A stretch of DNA of 64,000 bases from NCBI RefSeq assembly GCF_000003815.2, contig NC_049991.1:15580202-15644201 (forward strand), read 5' to 3'. How positions within the stretch are numbered: the first letter of the stretch is position 1; each line of letters begins with the position of its first letter. The position numbers and the translations under genes are program-made. The notes below the pieces were generated by a model. It was given only the letters and a program-made list of their open reading frames with translations. It made no database searches and was not told the DNA's origin. Shown piece after piece: positions 25,401 to 36,045 of the stretch. Source of the DNA: Branchiostoma floridae. Its lineage: Eukaryota > Chordata > Leptocardii > Amphioxiformes > Branchiostomatidae.

Positions 25401-27821
25401 GTAGTGCATTATGAAAATACAAGGGTGTAAGGTGTTCGTTATTAGAAAGAATAAATTTAAATCGGAAAACGAAGGTTGATATTTCCGAGTCATGCTGGTT
25501 AGTTACACTTCCCAATCAAGGGTGCAAATATGTAGCAAAGGGAGTGTTACTTCATTGCTTCTATGGATGTGTTTTGAATGAAAAATATAAATAGTGTACT
25601 TCATCGACAAACTATCCGTTTTCTGTCGGGTAATTTTGTGCGTGTGTGGTGCAAATAATGTACGTAGGGAAGGACGGATTTTGTTTACAAATGGCGACGA
25701 GTTTTGTGCGTCCCTGGTGCGGGGAAGGCCCAGGAATGTTGGCAGGTGATATTTCCTTGCATGACTTTAGTTTTGGTATTGTATTATAATGGTGGCGGAA
25801 TAGACGAAAATATAGCAAAGAAGGGACTGAGAGGGCTGTGTCAGTAAGACGCGTCATCGTGGGAATGACTGGTATGAAAGCTTGGCGACCAGGTTGTGAA
25901 CAAAACATTTCCGATCCTGCCGTCAAAGGTGTGAACCAGTCAGCTACTGTTGCCATTAGTCAAATGAGCGATTGACATTGATTCCTCTTGCATGTTTTTC
26001 AAGACAGGATTTTTAGGGCCTTCCCCTAAAACCTTTTGTCTTTTTGTGTGTAGGCATGCGTCATTCTCATACTTTTCGACTTTTAAGTACCTTTTAAGTC
26101 CCTGCAAAACTGAATGAATTATTGTTGTAATTATAGCAATCTTTTTGTCTTTCTGCATGAAAGACATTTTTCTACTTTGTAAAACTGGTCTGTTTTTACT
26201 GGCTACTGTTGCAATAAGGTGGTGTCCTGTTCAAGATATACCTGTTGTGTTGAATTATTTAGTTTTGAATTGCAACTATTGCTAATGTGTTGGTTTTATT
26301 CTGTTTTTCCCGTTCAGGATTTCCTCGGGGTGTACCACCTGAAGGGAGGTTCATGCAGCAAGGCCTGATCAGTCGAGGACCTGGCACTGCACCTACCATA
26401 GGGGAGCAGCACTTCACTGCCGGTACCCAACCTACCGGGAACAGGGACTCCAGGCCGGGTGGACATCTACCGGTCAGCGCCGGTGGGCAATTGTTCCTGC
26501 GAGGTGACCAACCCTTCCGGGGAGCCAACCTCGGTATGGGGGTAGACGGCCAGTCGATGGGGAGTGGAGGAGCGCTGAGTATGGGAAATACAAACCAACC
26601 TCTCGGTCGAGGAAACCAGAACATGGATAGGGCTAATGTTCCACTCGGCGGCAGTGGACAGGCTGTTGGTGGTGTGAGCCAAGCCATTGGTGGCTCTAAC
26701 GCAGCGGGGCGGCTGATGCCTACGGAGATGCAAGGCATGCAGAGAGGAAGCGGTACAGATAGCGCCAGTCTACAGGGCAACCGTGGTTACAACGCCATGC
26801 AGGCGCCAAACCTTGGCGAGAACAGCGCGCTTGCACAGTTAGCTACCGACCAACGCCAGGCTCCCAACAGTCGCTACAGTTACCAGCCACCGCCCAGGTT
26901 CATCCGGCAGCAGCAGGCCAAAGCTCAACAGGACTTCCCTCCTGGTCCTGGCCCTGCTCAGCGGGAGCTGGTGGCAGACAGGATGAGGGAAGGGACACCC
27001 CTGTACCAGCGCCACGTGGCCAGAGGTGGGGAGGTACAACAGCCCATGGGCAGATATCCTCCGGGACAACCTCCACAGCAGGGACAACCTTTCCTTACAC
27101 CTGGTCAGACAACGGAACAACGACAGCACCTCCAGGCAGATATTCCAGAAGCACTACGTTTTCTTACGCAGGTACCACAGGAGGTCATCCACTTTATGTT
27201 GTCTTGTAGTCAGTAGAGTTTGGGGGTGTTTATATATTCCAAAAGAGAGCAATGTGTGAAAATCCTTCAACTGAAGGGTTTTAAAAGGGTGATGAGGAAG
27301 AAACTTTGAAGATTGAATTTAGATTGAAAGAACCCTGGGCAGCTGTGTAAAGATGTTGCTGACCACATCACTTCTTACAATTTTACTTATTTTTAGGTAC
27401 CTTTATGGTCTTTCACTCCATTTCTGAAACTGCATTTTGGAGGTTGCTGTACCTGTTTTAACACAATATAACCATACTGAAAACCTGACGACTTGTGGAA
27501 TCTACTACCAGATGTATCCATGTATCTACATGTATGTTTCATACTGTGTTTGATTTCAGGGAAAATTTGCCTTACTTGACATTTATCTCCCTGCAGTTCC
27601 CCCAGCCCACTGTGAGTGTCCAGGGGGCGCTCCCAGTGCGTCAGGAGACGGCCAGCGCTACTCCTACAACCATGTCGTACGCTAACGTGGTACGAGCGCC
27701 GCCGCGACCAAAGAACCCCTCCCAACCAGGACAGGACAACAAGGGCAGCAAACCACTAGCCTTGGACGCCAACGTCGGCTACGTCTCAGGCACCAACGGA
27801 CTGTACACTTACTTCAAGTGA
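7448..27821 (+). CDS. HELZ: HELZ, UPF1-like RNA helicase with zinc finger, complete
   Basis: Coding exons: 7448-7615, 8381-8417, 8652-8770, 9436-9498, 9714-9855, 10239-10419, 10927-11125, 11469-11576, 12099-12224, 12694-12897, 13578-13831, 14398-14556, 15054-15239, 15913-16017, 16586-16792, 17349-17602, 17853-17971, 18543-18677, 20081-20239, 20613-20796, 21222-21426, 21777-23027, 23861-23991, 26318-27171, 27597-27821. All join in phase and total 5,775 nt (1,924 aa; human about 1,940). Order: TPR-like N-terminus (1-110), C2H2 finger (184-206), CCCH finger (C235-C244-C250-H254), SF1 helicase with Walker A GPFGTGKT (720-727) and DEAAQ (846-850), PAM2 motif (about 1142-1153), long Pro/Gln/Gly-rich tail ending [11 protein letters not shown] like human SGSNGFYSYFK. 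HELZ family proteins act in mRNA decay and translational control with PABP and CCR4-NOT. Start chosen because it follows a splice acceptor and begins the TPR-like block. Confidence 0.96.
8175..8360 (+). repeat. Tandem duplication (about 106 bp x2) before HELZ exon 2
   Basis: Two diverged copies contain TATAATAAAAG-TTTTTCAGG or TATTATAAAAG-TATTTCAGGG, then TTGTCGTTCTTT/TTGACTTTCTTA and a matching tail up to AAGTAACA. Each copy contains a polypyrimidine-CAG that resembles a 3' splice site, just upstream of the genuine TTTTTATTAG acceptor of the 37-nt exon 2. Confidence 0.6.
10239..10419 (+). CDS. HELZ: HELZ exon 6: matrin/U1-type C2H2 finger plus start of CCCH finger
   Basis: This exon encodes [20 protein letters not shown] and continues TSLAHQ. 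The spacing is C-x2-C-x12-H-x5-H (C184, C187, H200, H206), the layout of JAZ/matrin/U1-type fingers that commonly bind dsRNA or structured RNA. The same exon then encodes RPPPRGIT and the first cysteine of the CCCH finger, which matches the human HELZ block [17 protein letters not shown]. From memory, human HELZ has no equivalent C2H2 at this place; that comparison should be checked. Confidence 0.85.
10470..10702. mobile_element. Degenerate copy of the TACTGTAAAT palindromic MITE
   Basis: It begins near AGTACTGTAGTAAATACGC and contains TTCGCGGTG, TTAAAACCACAGCGAAC and TACCGCAAACTTAAAACCAC words that fold on each other. The same words occur at 20934-21109 and 56366-56577. The ends are eroded. 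It lies in HELZ intron 6. Confidence 0.6.
11702..11825 (-). mobile_element. 3'-end fragment of a non-LTR retrotransposon (LINE)
   Basis: Read on the minus strand, the frame gives [20 protein letters not shown], then [15 protein letters not shown] and a stop. The EDRxGWRxxV ending is the usual C-terminus of many LINE reverse transcriptase ORFs. The stop is followed by a short (TGA)n tract, a common 3' tail for RTE/L2/CR1-like elements. Only the last 40 or so codons remain, so it is a 5'-truncated dead copy. Confidence 0.7.
12331..12651 (+). mobile_element. ACCTGC-rich palindromic transposon, copy 1
   Basis: This copy lies in HELZ intron 9 and carries many (T)ACCTGCAC words in both orientations. 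It ends GTATTTCGAGCCCTG, the complement of a hAT-like CAGGGCTCGAAATAC terminus. A second copy in the opposite orientation lies at 38934-39269 and aligns along its whole length. No clear 8-bp duplication survives. Confidence 0.7.
15700..15770 (+). repeat. Dispersed repeat with TTATTACCTGGATGT motif, copy 1
   Basis: The block AACTGGATATGGTATCTTAT then TACCTGGATGTATAACCT recurs at 48550-48662 and 59995-60095 (with CGTCTGACC upstream in those). All copies share the -ATCTT-TACCTGGATGTCTAACCTT- core, which suggests the conserved 3' part of a SINE or LINE family. Confidence 0.55.
16586..21426 (+). CDS. HELZ: HELZ superfamily 1 helicase core exons
   Basis: Seven exons carry the RecA-like core. Visible motifs are [10 protein letters not shown] (Q-motif region), Walker [33 protein letters not shown] (motif Ia area, formed across the 16792/17349 junction), [30 protein letters not shown] (motif II), [11 protein letters not shown] (motif III, formed across 17971/18543), LVENYRSHQ (motif IV), [23 protein letters not shown] (motif V) and [19 protein letters not shown] (motif VI). 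All catalytic residues of UPF1-like helicases are intact, so the protein should be an active ATPase. Confidence 0.95.
18943..19880. mobile_element. Tc1/mariner-pogo-like non-autonomous element
   Basis: The outer ends are ATACAGTCAAACCTG (left) and CAAGTTTGACTGTAT (right), inverted complements resembling the widespread TACAGTCRAACCT termini. A TA is present at each end. Inside both ends are clusters of CAACAACCA/CCAACCAACT words. There is no transposase frame in the 938 bp. It lies in HELZ intron 18. Confidence 0.7.
20934..21109. mobile_element. TACTGTAAAT palindromic MITE, full copy
   Basis: The left end TACTGTAAATGCATTTAAG and right end GCATTTACAGTA are inverted. The interior has GTTCGCGG, GTGAAGTGGTCACCGCGAAA and CCACTGCGAACATT words that pair with each other. 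Related copies are at 10470-10702 and 56366-56577. It lies in HELZ intron 20, about 110 bp before the next exon. Confidence 0.8.
21777..23027 (+). CDS. HELZ: HELZ large exon 22: end of helicase, PAM2 motif, Pro-rich tail
   Basis: This 1,251-nt exon starts [20 protein letters not shown] and then carries [28 protein letters not shown] matches the PAM2 consensus (LNxxAxxFxP) that binds the MLLE domain of poly(A)-binding protein. It continues with [20 protein letters not shown], matching human [20 protein letters not shown], and a long low-complexity Pro/Ser/Gly/Gln region. GC content is much higher than in the flanking introns. Confidence 0.95.
23861..27821 (+). CDS. HELZ: HELZ 3' coding exons 23-25, disordered C-terminal tail
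   Basis: Exons 23861-23991, 26318-27171 and 27597-27821 encode a Gly/Gln/Pro-rich disordered region. The terminal block [20 protein letters not shown] and [15 protein letters not shown] aligns to the human [20 protein letters not shown] and SGSNGFYSYFK. The human tail recruits CCR4-NOT, so the conserved ending suggests the same contact. An alternative acceptor at 27559 (TTTCAG) upstream of the last exon is possible, but 27597 keeps the phase and is used here. Confidence 0.9.
24832..25490 (+). repeat. Five-copy tandem repeat, unit about 130-145 bp
   Basis: Five copies begin with a CCTGTATTGAATCAC-like phrase (about 24832, 24961, 25095, 25232, 25378). Each contains ATGAAAATACAAGGGTGTAA and AGAAAGAATA, with a TTGCTTTTCTGAGG tail in most. 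It lies in HELZ intron 23 and shows no coding or splice-derived content. Confidence 0.85.
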
Positions 27822-30800
27822 TGTGTAACCACTGTACATGTACATCTCTTTCTCCTCTGTAATTACTGTACATAATTTCAAAGATCATATTAGTTACCAT
27901 ACAACAAAAATACACCAAAAAAATACCTGTATTTGCTGTATATAGCTCTTCAATTATATAAACTTTGAAATCTGTTATTTCGGAGTTTAGATATAAAGTT
28001 AAAATTGCATATGGGCCTATTTATTTTGATTTATGATATTTAAACATTAAACTTAAGTAGTAATGAAAAAGTACATATGTTAGATCTCTGAGTTTTCTTT
28101 TGATAGGGAAGTTCTGCTTTGTGAATGTTGGTCATATTTAAGAATGAAGCAATACAGGACATAAGACTAGCTGTAAATTGATGCAATGTTTGTAAAATAC
28201 CCCTCCCCCCCCAAAAAAAAAGAAAATAGAATGTGAAAACTTTAACAGAACAATTGTACAAATCGTCCAACTGTACAAATCTGTCCAAAGGTATACTCTC
28301 TCATGGCTATTTCCACTACTGTCATATTTTCTTATCTTAAACCACTATTGTTGTACAGACAGACTGGCTCATTGTAAATCACATAACCATGTACATTTTT
28401 GCAACATCCTAAGGGTGGGGCTTTCCATGTTACAGCTATCATTTTTAAATACCTGTACAGATTTACATGGATCTTGGGTATGTTCTAAGGTTTCTGCATT
28501 GTTGATAAGAAATTGGAAAGAACTTGTAGAGATGCCACTGTACTGGATGATTAATCCAAGTGGCTGAAAGACATAACATCCTGTATCATACAAGAGAGAG
28601 AGTATTATACAAACAAGAAAAACAGCAAAAAAAAAGAGAAAAAGATGTGCATTAATTTGTATTATAAATTTGGTTCTATGTAGGTTAGGTTTCTCATTTC
28701 TTTCATATTCTCTTTAGGACAAATTTGATATGTAGTAAATGATCTTCAATTTGAACATATACATATAGTTTGAACATATAGTTATTTATAAATAGCATTC
28801 ATCATATGCTGTGAATAAATAAATTCAAATGATAAAAAAATATGGGCATAAATGTAACAAATGTACAAATGCAATTACAGTACAGGGTTGTATATAATAT
28901 TTTGTTCTTACTACAACAACAAAAAATAACAAAAACATTGTATAATACACTAAATATAACAGAATTTAACAAAGAACTACTAATGAAAGCATGAAGGAGA
29001 GACATGAAGAGTAAGTGTAAGTAGAACAGGATACGATATGTTGTAATGACATGTATAAAGGGGAAAGTATATTTTTGTATGAAAGGTTTGGATAGGTGTA
29101 AGCACTTGTGTGGTAGTGGTGGAGATGGTAGTCAAAGCTGTTGCGGCATTCACATTGCTTAGACCATACCACTCGACTATGTATCTACCTCTCAGAGTTT
29201 GCTACAAAAGGAAAAATGCAATTATTGTATGGTGGAGGACTCGATGTACTCTTCAAATGTGTCGTGAGCAATGTCAAAGACAACGATTAGTCTTCAAGAC
29301 CTTTCTGTGTGGTTTTCAAGTGTCCTGGTGTGTAATTGAATATTGCTTCTTGAAAATGATCATAATGAATGGCAAAGTATTGACAGCTTCAAGAAGTATG
29401 TCAAAATGTTGATGTAGACCTGTGCTTGCTGCTCATATTTCTTAACCTTCAAGATGTTGCTGGCGAATCCACACCTTTGGACTGGTGTGAGTTCTCTGGT
29501 CATTCAACATGTTGAAGGTTACTAGTGATATGTGACTGAAATCCACTGCACTTAAGAGAGTGTAATGGTCAGCTGTTGTGTTTTTTGTAGAGAATCTTTT
29601 GGTAAAAACAGAGAAAGGAAAGGAGAAACAGTGGTTGCTTCCAGTGCATTACTAGTATCTGATTGCTGTTCCATTGAGAGGTAGAATGCTTGCCTTTGTG
29701 GCTATAGCAGAACAATGTTGAAGAAGTTGTTTGAGGTTGAATGGATGCTCAGGTTGAGAGTAAATTGAGGCAGTTGATCGAGTCACTGGAAAAAGTGTTG
29801 AACACTTGAATCAGCTGTAAGAAGATGGGGTCTGATTTGACATTTGTCACAAAATCTTTAAGTTACTTATGAAATACGAATTGATTTGTTGAATCATTCT
29901 GTTATATATATACTTGTATCCACAAAAACATACTGTTATCAATAGTTCACAAATTAGATGGTTAACTTTACTTCTCTTTCTGACTTAAGTTTTACATTCA
30001 ATTGTATTTAAGTTCAACGATGGTAAATGGACATGGAATGTGAGTTGAAAATGTGGAAAAGGCTGGATTTTTTGTCATATTTTCCCCTTAGGGTGGTGGT
30101 TTTGCATGTAGTCATGCACCACAATAATTGTAAATGTAGAGAAGCTTTGTAAAGTAATTATTATATCGTTATGGAATTTTTTGGTGCAAAGTAAGTAGAG
30201 TGTAAATCTGCCCATCAGAGCAGAGTTAGAGGAGGGAGTAAAAATTAAAGATATCTTAAAGACAATAGATTTGTAGCCTAGCTGCATAAGGGAATGATTG
30301 CAATTAAACTAACCCCAGTTCACCATATACTATAATTGTACCATATGATGTGGTCCTTGCTTTTTGCTTGCATGATGACATAATGTGCAGTAGAAAATTA
30401 GTGTAGGTGTAAATTGTACATGTAACTATGGACTTTATTTCTGAGGCCACATTACCTATGTGTTAACTGTAAACCCATATTGAGAGTGTGCAAACATGTA
30501 ACGTACATATTGTGAATACCTTGTACAGTGTGGCATAATGTTACATACAGAAATACTGCACGATATTCGTATGTGTTATCCCCATGTATGTTTTGCCAAG
30601 GGAATTGTGCCAGGGATATTTTGAGAATGTTTTTACAGAGTTCTCAGAGCCAGTGTGCCTGTAAATATGCCTGTGACTTTGTAGACATCACCCCCATTGT
30701 GTAAATGTACGTATTTGCATTTTGAACATGTGGACCAACTTCAGACTGTGTGTATCGAACACTGTTACCATGGTGATGGAATAAACCAACATTCCTGACC

Positions 30801-32030
30801 AGGTGTGTACTACCTGCAGGCACACCTGTGTTATCCTCTCCCTGTGCTAGGCCAGGACAGGTGACATGCATATTAGGCATTTATAAGGAAAGTCTGAAAA
30901 GTATGATATTTATAGGCTGTACCTGGGGGTTATTCCATTCAACAAATGGGGGGAGAAACTTTTTTTGTTTATTTTTTTCTAACTGGAAGTAAAGGGCTGA
31001 CAACAATCTAACATATCTGGAGATAAAAGTAACGGTGTCTTTTTTTTTTAAAGATAATTTCCCAACCTACTCAAAGTTTTATTTAGAATGGTCATATTTG
31101 ATTTCAAAACCACATCTTTCTTTAGACTAGGCTTGATGAAAATAAACCAATTTTGAAAAGAAAACCATTTAACAACTGTAAATACATATTTTCACAGTTG
31201 TTAATGTTGCTGCCTATAGTATCAGTTATATTCTGTCAGGAATATGCAAGCCTAGTAGGATGAACTTGTTCTTCAAGACAGTCACCTGTTCTTGCCCAGG
31301 CTTCAGGTCTGTAAACTATACTGTGATATTCAACTTTAAGGTCACACCAACTTAACTAATAGGAGTGAAACAGAAAGTACTTTGAATCAGCACAAAGATG
31401 AAAACTATATATTTGTATGTAAAGATATGGTTATGATAGTGATACTAAGGAGGACTTACTAGGACACATTTCTCTATTCTGCTTCAGCTCAAAAATAATT
31501 TAAGAAACTTACTAGTTAAAGTGGTGTAACCTTTATAGCCTCTATCAATATTTGTACAATTGTATAAAGTTCCAAACATTTCTATATGCATGCTTCTACT
31601 CTTATAGAAAGCTTGGTATTTTTCCTGCTAGCATTCTAATAAAAAAGCAAAGGTTTTGAATTTTCCGGTTGACCAGGCCATCACATTTTTGGTTCCAATG
31701 TTTGTTCTTACGAAGGAATGGAGCAAATTTGTTTTGCTGTAAAATTTCCAACCTTACAGCTGTCCTTCCATTTTATTTGATGCAAAATTATTTGACAATG
31801 TTATTAAGTAATCACAGAAGGTGTTATATTCCGTTATCATTTGGCAATAATCCAGAGCTTAATAGTATGTAGTTTTTGCTCTATTTGGTTAGGTGTGTTA
31901 CAGATATATTTTGTACAGTTGTGGTATCTGGCCTGGTGTTTTCATTTTGTTCAATTAGATATCAGCGTAGTGGCTGTCGGTGTTAGTTCTATGCTGCATC
32001 CCCAATAAAACTTTACCAAATGATATTGCA
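27822..32030 (+). other. Probable long HELZ 3'UTR
   Basis: After the HELZ stop, 4.2 kb of AT-rich DNA contains no exon I can support. It runs up to AATAAA at 32004-32009, about 650 bp before the next promoter-like sequence. Other AATAAA hexamers (for example 30780-30785) could give shorter forms. Human HELZ also has a very long 3'UTR, which makes this reading reasonable, but no transcript evidence is available here. Confidence 0.5.
32004..32009 (+). terminator. Candidate HELZ poly(A) signal AATAAA
   Basis: CCCAATAAAACTTTACC is a canonical hexamer. It is followed about 30 bases later by a TG-rich stretch (GTTGTTTTGTGTGT), the usual downstream element. Confidence 0.5.
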
Positions 32031-32680
32031 GACAGTTGTTTTGTGTGTATCTGTATATTACTGTACAAAAGGCATTCCTAAGAATGTAATTTTTTTCCTT
32101 TCAGACAATTCTCATCTTTAAAAAAAAAGTTTTTGACCATACTGTTATTTGCACCAAGCAGCTGAAAAATGATCTACTGGTATGGCATATGTGTAGATTG
32201 AAAAAAAAATCGGAAAACAGACGCTAATGTTATGGAATGCATGTAAAGTCAGAGAAGGTGTGAAAAGAACAGAAATGAAAAATCTATTATCCAGTTTACC
32301 ATACTGTGTTTAGTCATTTGTTCAACCTTCCTGACCACTTATATTTCATCATGAAGGCAACTTTTGTTTGGCAAACTTTTTTTTATTCGTACACCTGTAA
32401 CATAAGAGCAAACTACTATCTGGAAGGAGCCCCAGTAGGAATACTATGGTACCCAGGCTAGGTGTACCTGGTCCAGCAAATACCCTTTGAGAATAGGATT
32501 AGAGACAACAAAGTACAGACTAAGGCAGTCCAAAATTTTAAACTTTCTTATTGGTGGAAGACCACGCTTTGCCCTGGTGTGTTGGAGTAAATGCTATCAC
32601 TTTGCATATCATCGTATAAATTAGAGAAACCAGGCTGACGAAGATACAGAGAAACACTGCTAATAAGCTACGATTCACAC

Positions 32681-32729
32681 TGACGTCACAATATGAAGTC
32701 TCGCGAGAATCCATTTCTCGCGAGACTTC
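32681..32729. promoter_or_regulatory. CRE plus inverted pair of TCTCGCGAGA motifs (BANP-type promoter)
   Basis: TGACGTCA (32681-32688) is a perfect CRE. It is followed by TCTCGCGAGA at 32699-32708 and 32716-32725. These lie within a perfect 15-bp inverted repeat (32695-32709 and 32715-32729; GAAGTCTCGCGAGAA and its complement) separated by 5 bp. TCTCGCGAGA is the element bound by BANP at CpG-rich housekeeping promoters. The likely target is the plus-strand gene whose 3' exons end at 36045, because a minus-strand transcript would run into the HELZ 3'UTR. Confidence 0.65.
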
Positions 32730-32943
32730 TATACCAGTGCCGTCATTACGTATCTTCATCTCTCTAGTGAGGATTGGAGAAAGTAGGGGTAAGATAGAAC
32801 CCAAGGAAGAGTGCGAATCTCGGTCTCGTTATGGCTTAAACAAAGAAGACACCTCGGTCATTCTTGCCCATTCCTTAACCTTCATCGAGGTCCATCAGTG
32901 TAAATATATAATATGTAGGACTGATCAGACTGCCGTTTAGACC

Positions 32944-33038
32944 TATATTCTCCAAGCAGAGGGAGCAGGGACTGTCAGTGATAGAAAAGTTGCGGCCACT
33001 CCTAGCCCACTCACCGAAACATCTGCTTGGAGGATAGA
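32944..33038. repeat. Small foldback around CTCCAAGCAGA
   Basis: ATTCTCCAAGCAGAGG at the left and ATCTGCTTGGAGGAT at the right are inverted complements about 75 bp apart. A related CTCCAAGCAGAGGTTG phrase occurs at 41838-41853, so it is a dispersed short element. Confidence 0.5.
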
Positions 33039-34067
33039 TGGTTAAGACCATCTACTGAAACCCCATTTATACAAGGCTCTGTGAATCTGGTCTCAACCAG
33101 GTACAGAAAAAACAATTTCCAAAGCCTGGTACAAATCCCGTCAATCCCGTGCCTGCATACAGATTTGCAAAGTCTGGTATTAATGAAGTCTAAGATGCCA
33201 AGGGCCAAAGAAGGAACACATAGTTTTTTAGGAAAAGAAGTTGCAATATACTGTACCATACACATTAAGACAAGAAACTTTGCCAAGCATTAAAAGTCAG
33301 GATGCTTTATTCATATACAATGTTACAATTTCTTATCTAAGTAGACTTAAGATTCATAATGCTGATCATTTATCCAATAGTATACACAAAAGGCAATTTT
33401 CAACATTGTTTTGAGATAACATCTTGAAACAAAACCTAACTTACAACATTTGCTTATAATATGAGAGGCTGCATGCTCTGTACTATCAAAGCTTAATGCC
33501 ATACAAAGACATTGTGTCACTTTTTAATGTTAAACTGTAACTTTGTAAGTATCTTGTAACTTTAGTTATGTTGAATTTACGTGTATTTTCTCTCTAAAGA
33601 TTAGATCTTGTACTATAGGGTTTGATTTGTTACACAATTCATGACACATTGAGCATAACGTTTGTTATCTAAATAATATCAACTAACAGAGTGAGCTTGC
33701 CTAAATTTAGACCAATGGGAAGTGCAATGCTTGGAACATAACAATACACAATTATAATACTTAGCATCTCTGAAACACATTACACAGTTACATGTACTTC
33801 TATGCACAGATGTTTGGGAGAGAATATATTTGTGCCACCTATCTGTCATCTACCCCTACAAGTCTCATTGTCGAATTAACCAGAAGAATTTCTTTCTTCT
33901 TATACATTTGCATCATTGTGTACCATGTGGCAAAGACCAAATATACCATCATTTGTCTTATTGCTGTCCAACTAATAAAACAGGGATATTGCAAAATCTG
34001 AAGGTTTAACCAAGAAAATCATATTGAGAAAATTATTCTGGGTATAACTTTGTTTCTTGCAACTCTA

Positions 34068-36045
34068 GATCCATCAACGACAACAACTGCAACAGGCAGA
34101 GGTAAGAAACAACTAGAATCCAGATTTTCTGACTTTGAGAATGATGAGTACCCAGCTTATAGATGTAATGTTACTTATACAGGGCCTAGCCTATACCGCT
34201 TACACAATGTACCTTGCAGAGATTTTGACAAACAAGGCTGAGATTTTACTTTTGTCAGGGTGACCTCAAGCCAGCTGTCAGCCAATCAGAGATTTGGATT
34301 TATCTAAAGGAAACATNNNNNNNNNNNNNNNNNNNNNNNNNNNNNNNNNNNNNNNNNNNNNNNNNNNNNNNNNNNNNNNNNNNNNNNNNNNNNNNNNNNN
34401 NNNNNNNNNNNNNNNNNNNNNNNNNNNNNNNNNNNNNNNNNNNNNNNNNNNNNNNNNNNNNNNNNNNNNNNNNNNNNNNNNNNNNNNNNNNNNNNNNNNN
34501 NNNNNNNNNNNNNNNNNNNNNNNNNNNNNNNNNNNNNNNNNNNNNNNNNNNNNNNNNNNNNNNNNNNNNNNNNNNNNNNNNNNNNNNNNNNNNNNNNNNN
34601 NNNNNNNNNNNNNNNNNNNNNNNNNNNNNNNNNNNNNNNNNNNNNNNNNNNNNNNNNNNNNNNNNNNNNNNNNNNNNNNNNNNNNNNNNNNNNNNNNNNN
34701 NNNNNNNNNNNNNNNNNNNNNNNNNNNNNNNNNNNNNNNNNNNNNNNNNNGGTCACTAAGGAGGATGGTACTCAGGCTACAAAAGTGGCCACCTCTGCCT
34801 GCTTTTGCAGTGCCTTTGCACGGTACATTTGTATGTTGTACAGGCTGCAGATAAAGCTCTACAGAGGGAAGTATGGCTACACAGCCATTCCTGTTCTACT
34901 ATTAACTGACAGACTTCAGCTCCACTTCAAAGATGAGTTTGCTGTTGGCTGGGATGGGGCCCACTCTCTGACTGCCATACCTGCAAGGATCAACAGGGGG
35001 TGTGGTGAGTTAACCACTTTTAAGAGGTTTTGTCTACCATTTCTGGAATGTTGTAGATATTTAAATAAACTCTGGGTTGTCATCTAACCCAAAAAAATCA
35101 ACCATGACTTCCAGCTACTAGTAAAACAGTCTTAATCATTTGCATAAGATCCTTAGGAGTTAATGACATGTTCAACTTTTTTTCAATTTAGGTGTACTAG
35201 CAGTAGTATTGATTTTGTTCTGTTCTGTTTCATGTAATGTGTTTTTCACATTCTTAGATGACTAATCACTTCAGAACGTACCAAGCTAATTTGTAAACAG
35301 ATAAAGAAGCTTGTTGACCTTGTGAGGAAGGTGGGGCAAATGAGGACAGCGAGCTGTCAAAATCTATTTCTTACTTGTCCATTATTTGAGCTCTAAAGTC
35401 TACCTCGTGACTCTCACAGTCTATCAATGGCTGAACATATATCAACATCTACATCTACATTTCTACTACCCCCAGATAACCCCATCAGGGGCAAAGGAGG
35501 GGGAGTTAAGGTCCCTGACTAAGGCAGGTAGGCCTCTAGCCTGGCACGGAAGGACCCAACTGTTGGGGGTTGTCACTACCATGCCAGGCAGGAAGTTCCA
35601 CTTTTGTATAGTTTGGGGGAAAAATTAAAGAATACTTGTGTCAGTTTGGGCTAGAATGTGCCGTAGTTTGCGTTGGTGATTCCCTCTAGAGTGCCCCTGG
35701 GCTGGTTTGAGAAAATTAGTGGTGTCACTTTAACATCTACACTTTAACATCTACATTTCTACTACCAATATACCATGTGGTGAATGAAAGCAGGCTGGTG
35801 AGGTTACAGATGGCTGAGATCAATAAGTGGATCCCATGTGAGCCCTGTTAATGGAAGGCATTGACTTCTCATGGTCATCTGATACTCGGGGAGAAGCATA
35901 TTGAATTTCATTCATAAAACTGTTGTTTTTTGTTGCAGTGTTCCTGTTACTTCCCTGGTATAAGGTAGCTGACAATGGATCAGGATCAGAAAATTCGTTC
36001 CTAGCACGGTACTTCTCAGAGGACTGGAAGTCTTGTAATGACTAA
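34068..36045 (+). CDS. Unrecognised gene, 3' exons (partial, interrupted by gap)
   Basis: Two plus-strand exons can be joined in phase. Exon 34811-35004 (acceptor TGCTTTTGCAG, donor GTGAGT) encodes AFARYICMLYRLQIKLYRGK and continues YGYTAIPVLLLTDRLQLHFK. Exon 35939-36045 (acceptor TTGTTGCAG) encodes FLLLPWYKVADNGSGSENSF and ends ARYFSEDWKSCND-stop. A possible 33-nt microexon at 34068-34100 (acceptor CTTGCAACTCTAG, donor GTAAGAA) precedes the gap at 34317-34750, which may hide further exons. I do not recognise the family. The composition, clean splice sites and upstream BANP-type promoter suggest a real expressed gene, but it could be a pseudogene fragment. The 34844 acceptor is an alternative start for the first exon. 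Confidence 0.45.
34317..34750. other. Assembly gap (434 N)
   Basis: A run of unknown bases interrupts the unrecognised plus-strand gene; at least one exon may be lost here. Confidence 0.99.
35455..35640 (+). repeat. Dispersed repeat with CCCCAGATAACCCCATCAGG core, copy 1
   Basis: CATCTACATCTACATTTCTA leads into a CCCCCAGATAACCCC-ATCAGGGGCAAAG block. A similar block preceded by a (TCA)n tract lies at 50960-51090. The simple-repeat lead and shared body suggest the 3' end of a SINE or LINE in reverse orientation. Confidence 0.6.

Noticed and set aside
24832..25490. CRISPR-like or centromeric satellite array
   Set aside because: There are only five diverged 130-145 bp direct repeats within an animal intron, without spacer structure; it is a simple local tandem duplication.
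32737..33293. Open frames just downstream of the BANP-type promoter as first coding exons
   Set aside because: They lack splice-consistent borders and recognisable protein content, and part is covered by a foldback repeat. The 5' exons of the unknown gene are left unassigned.
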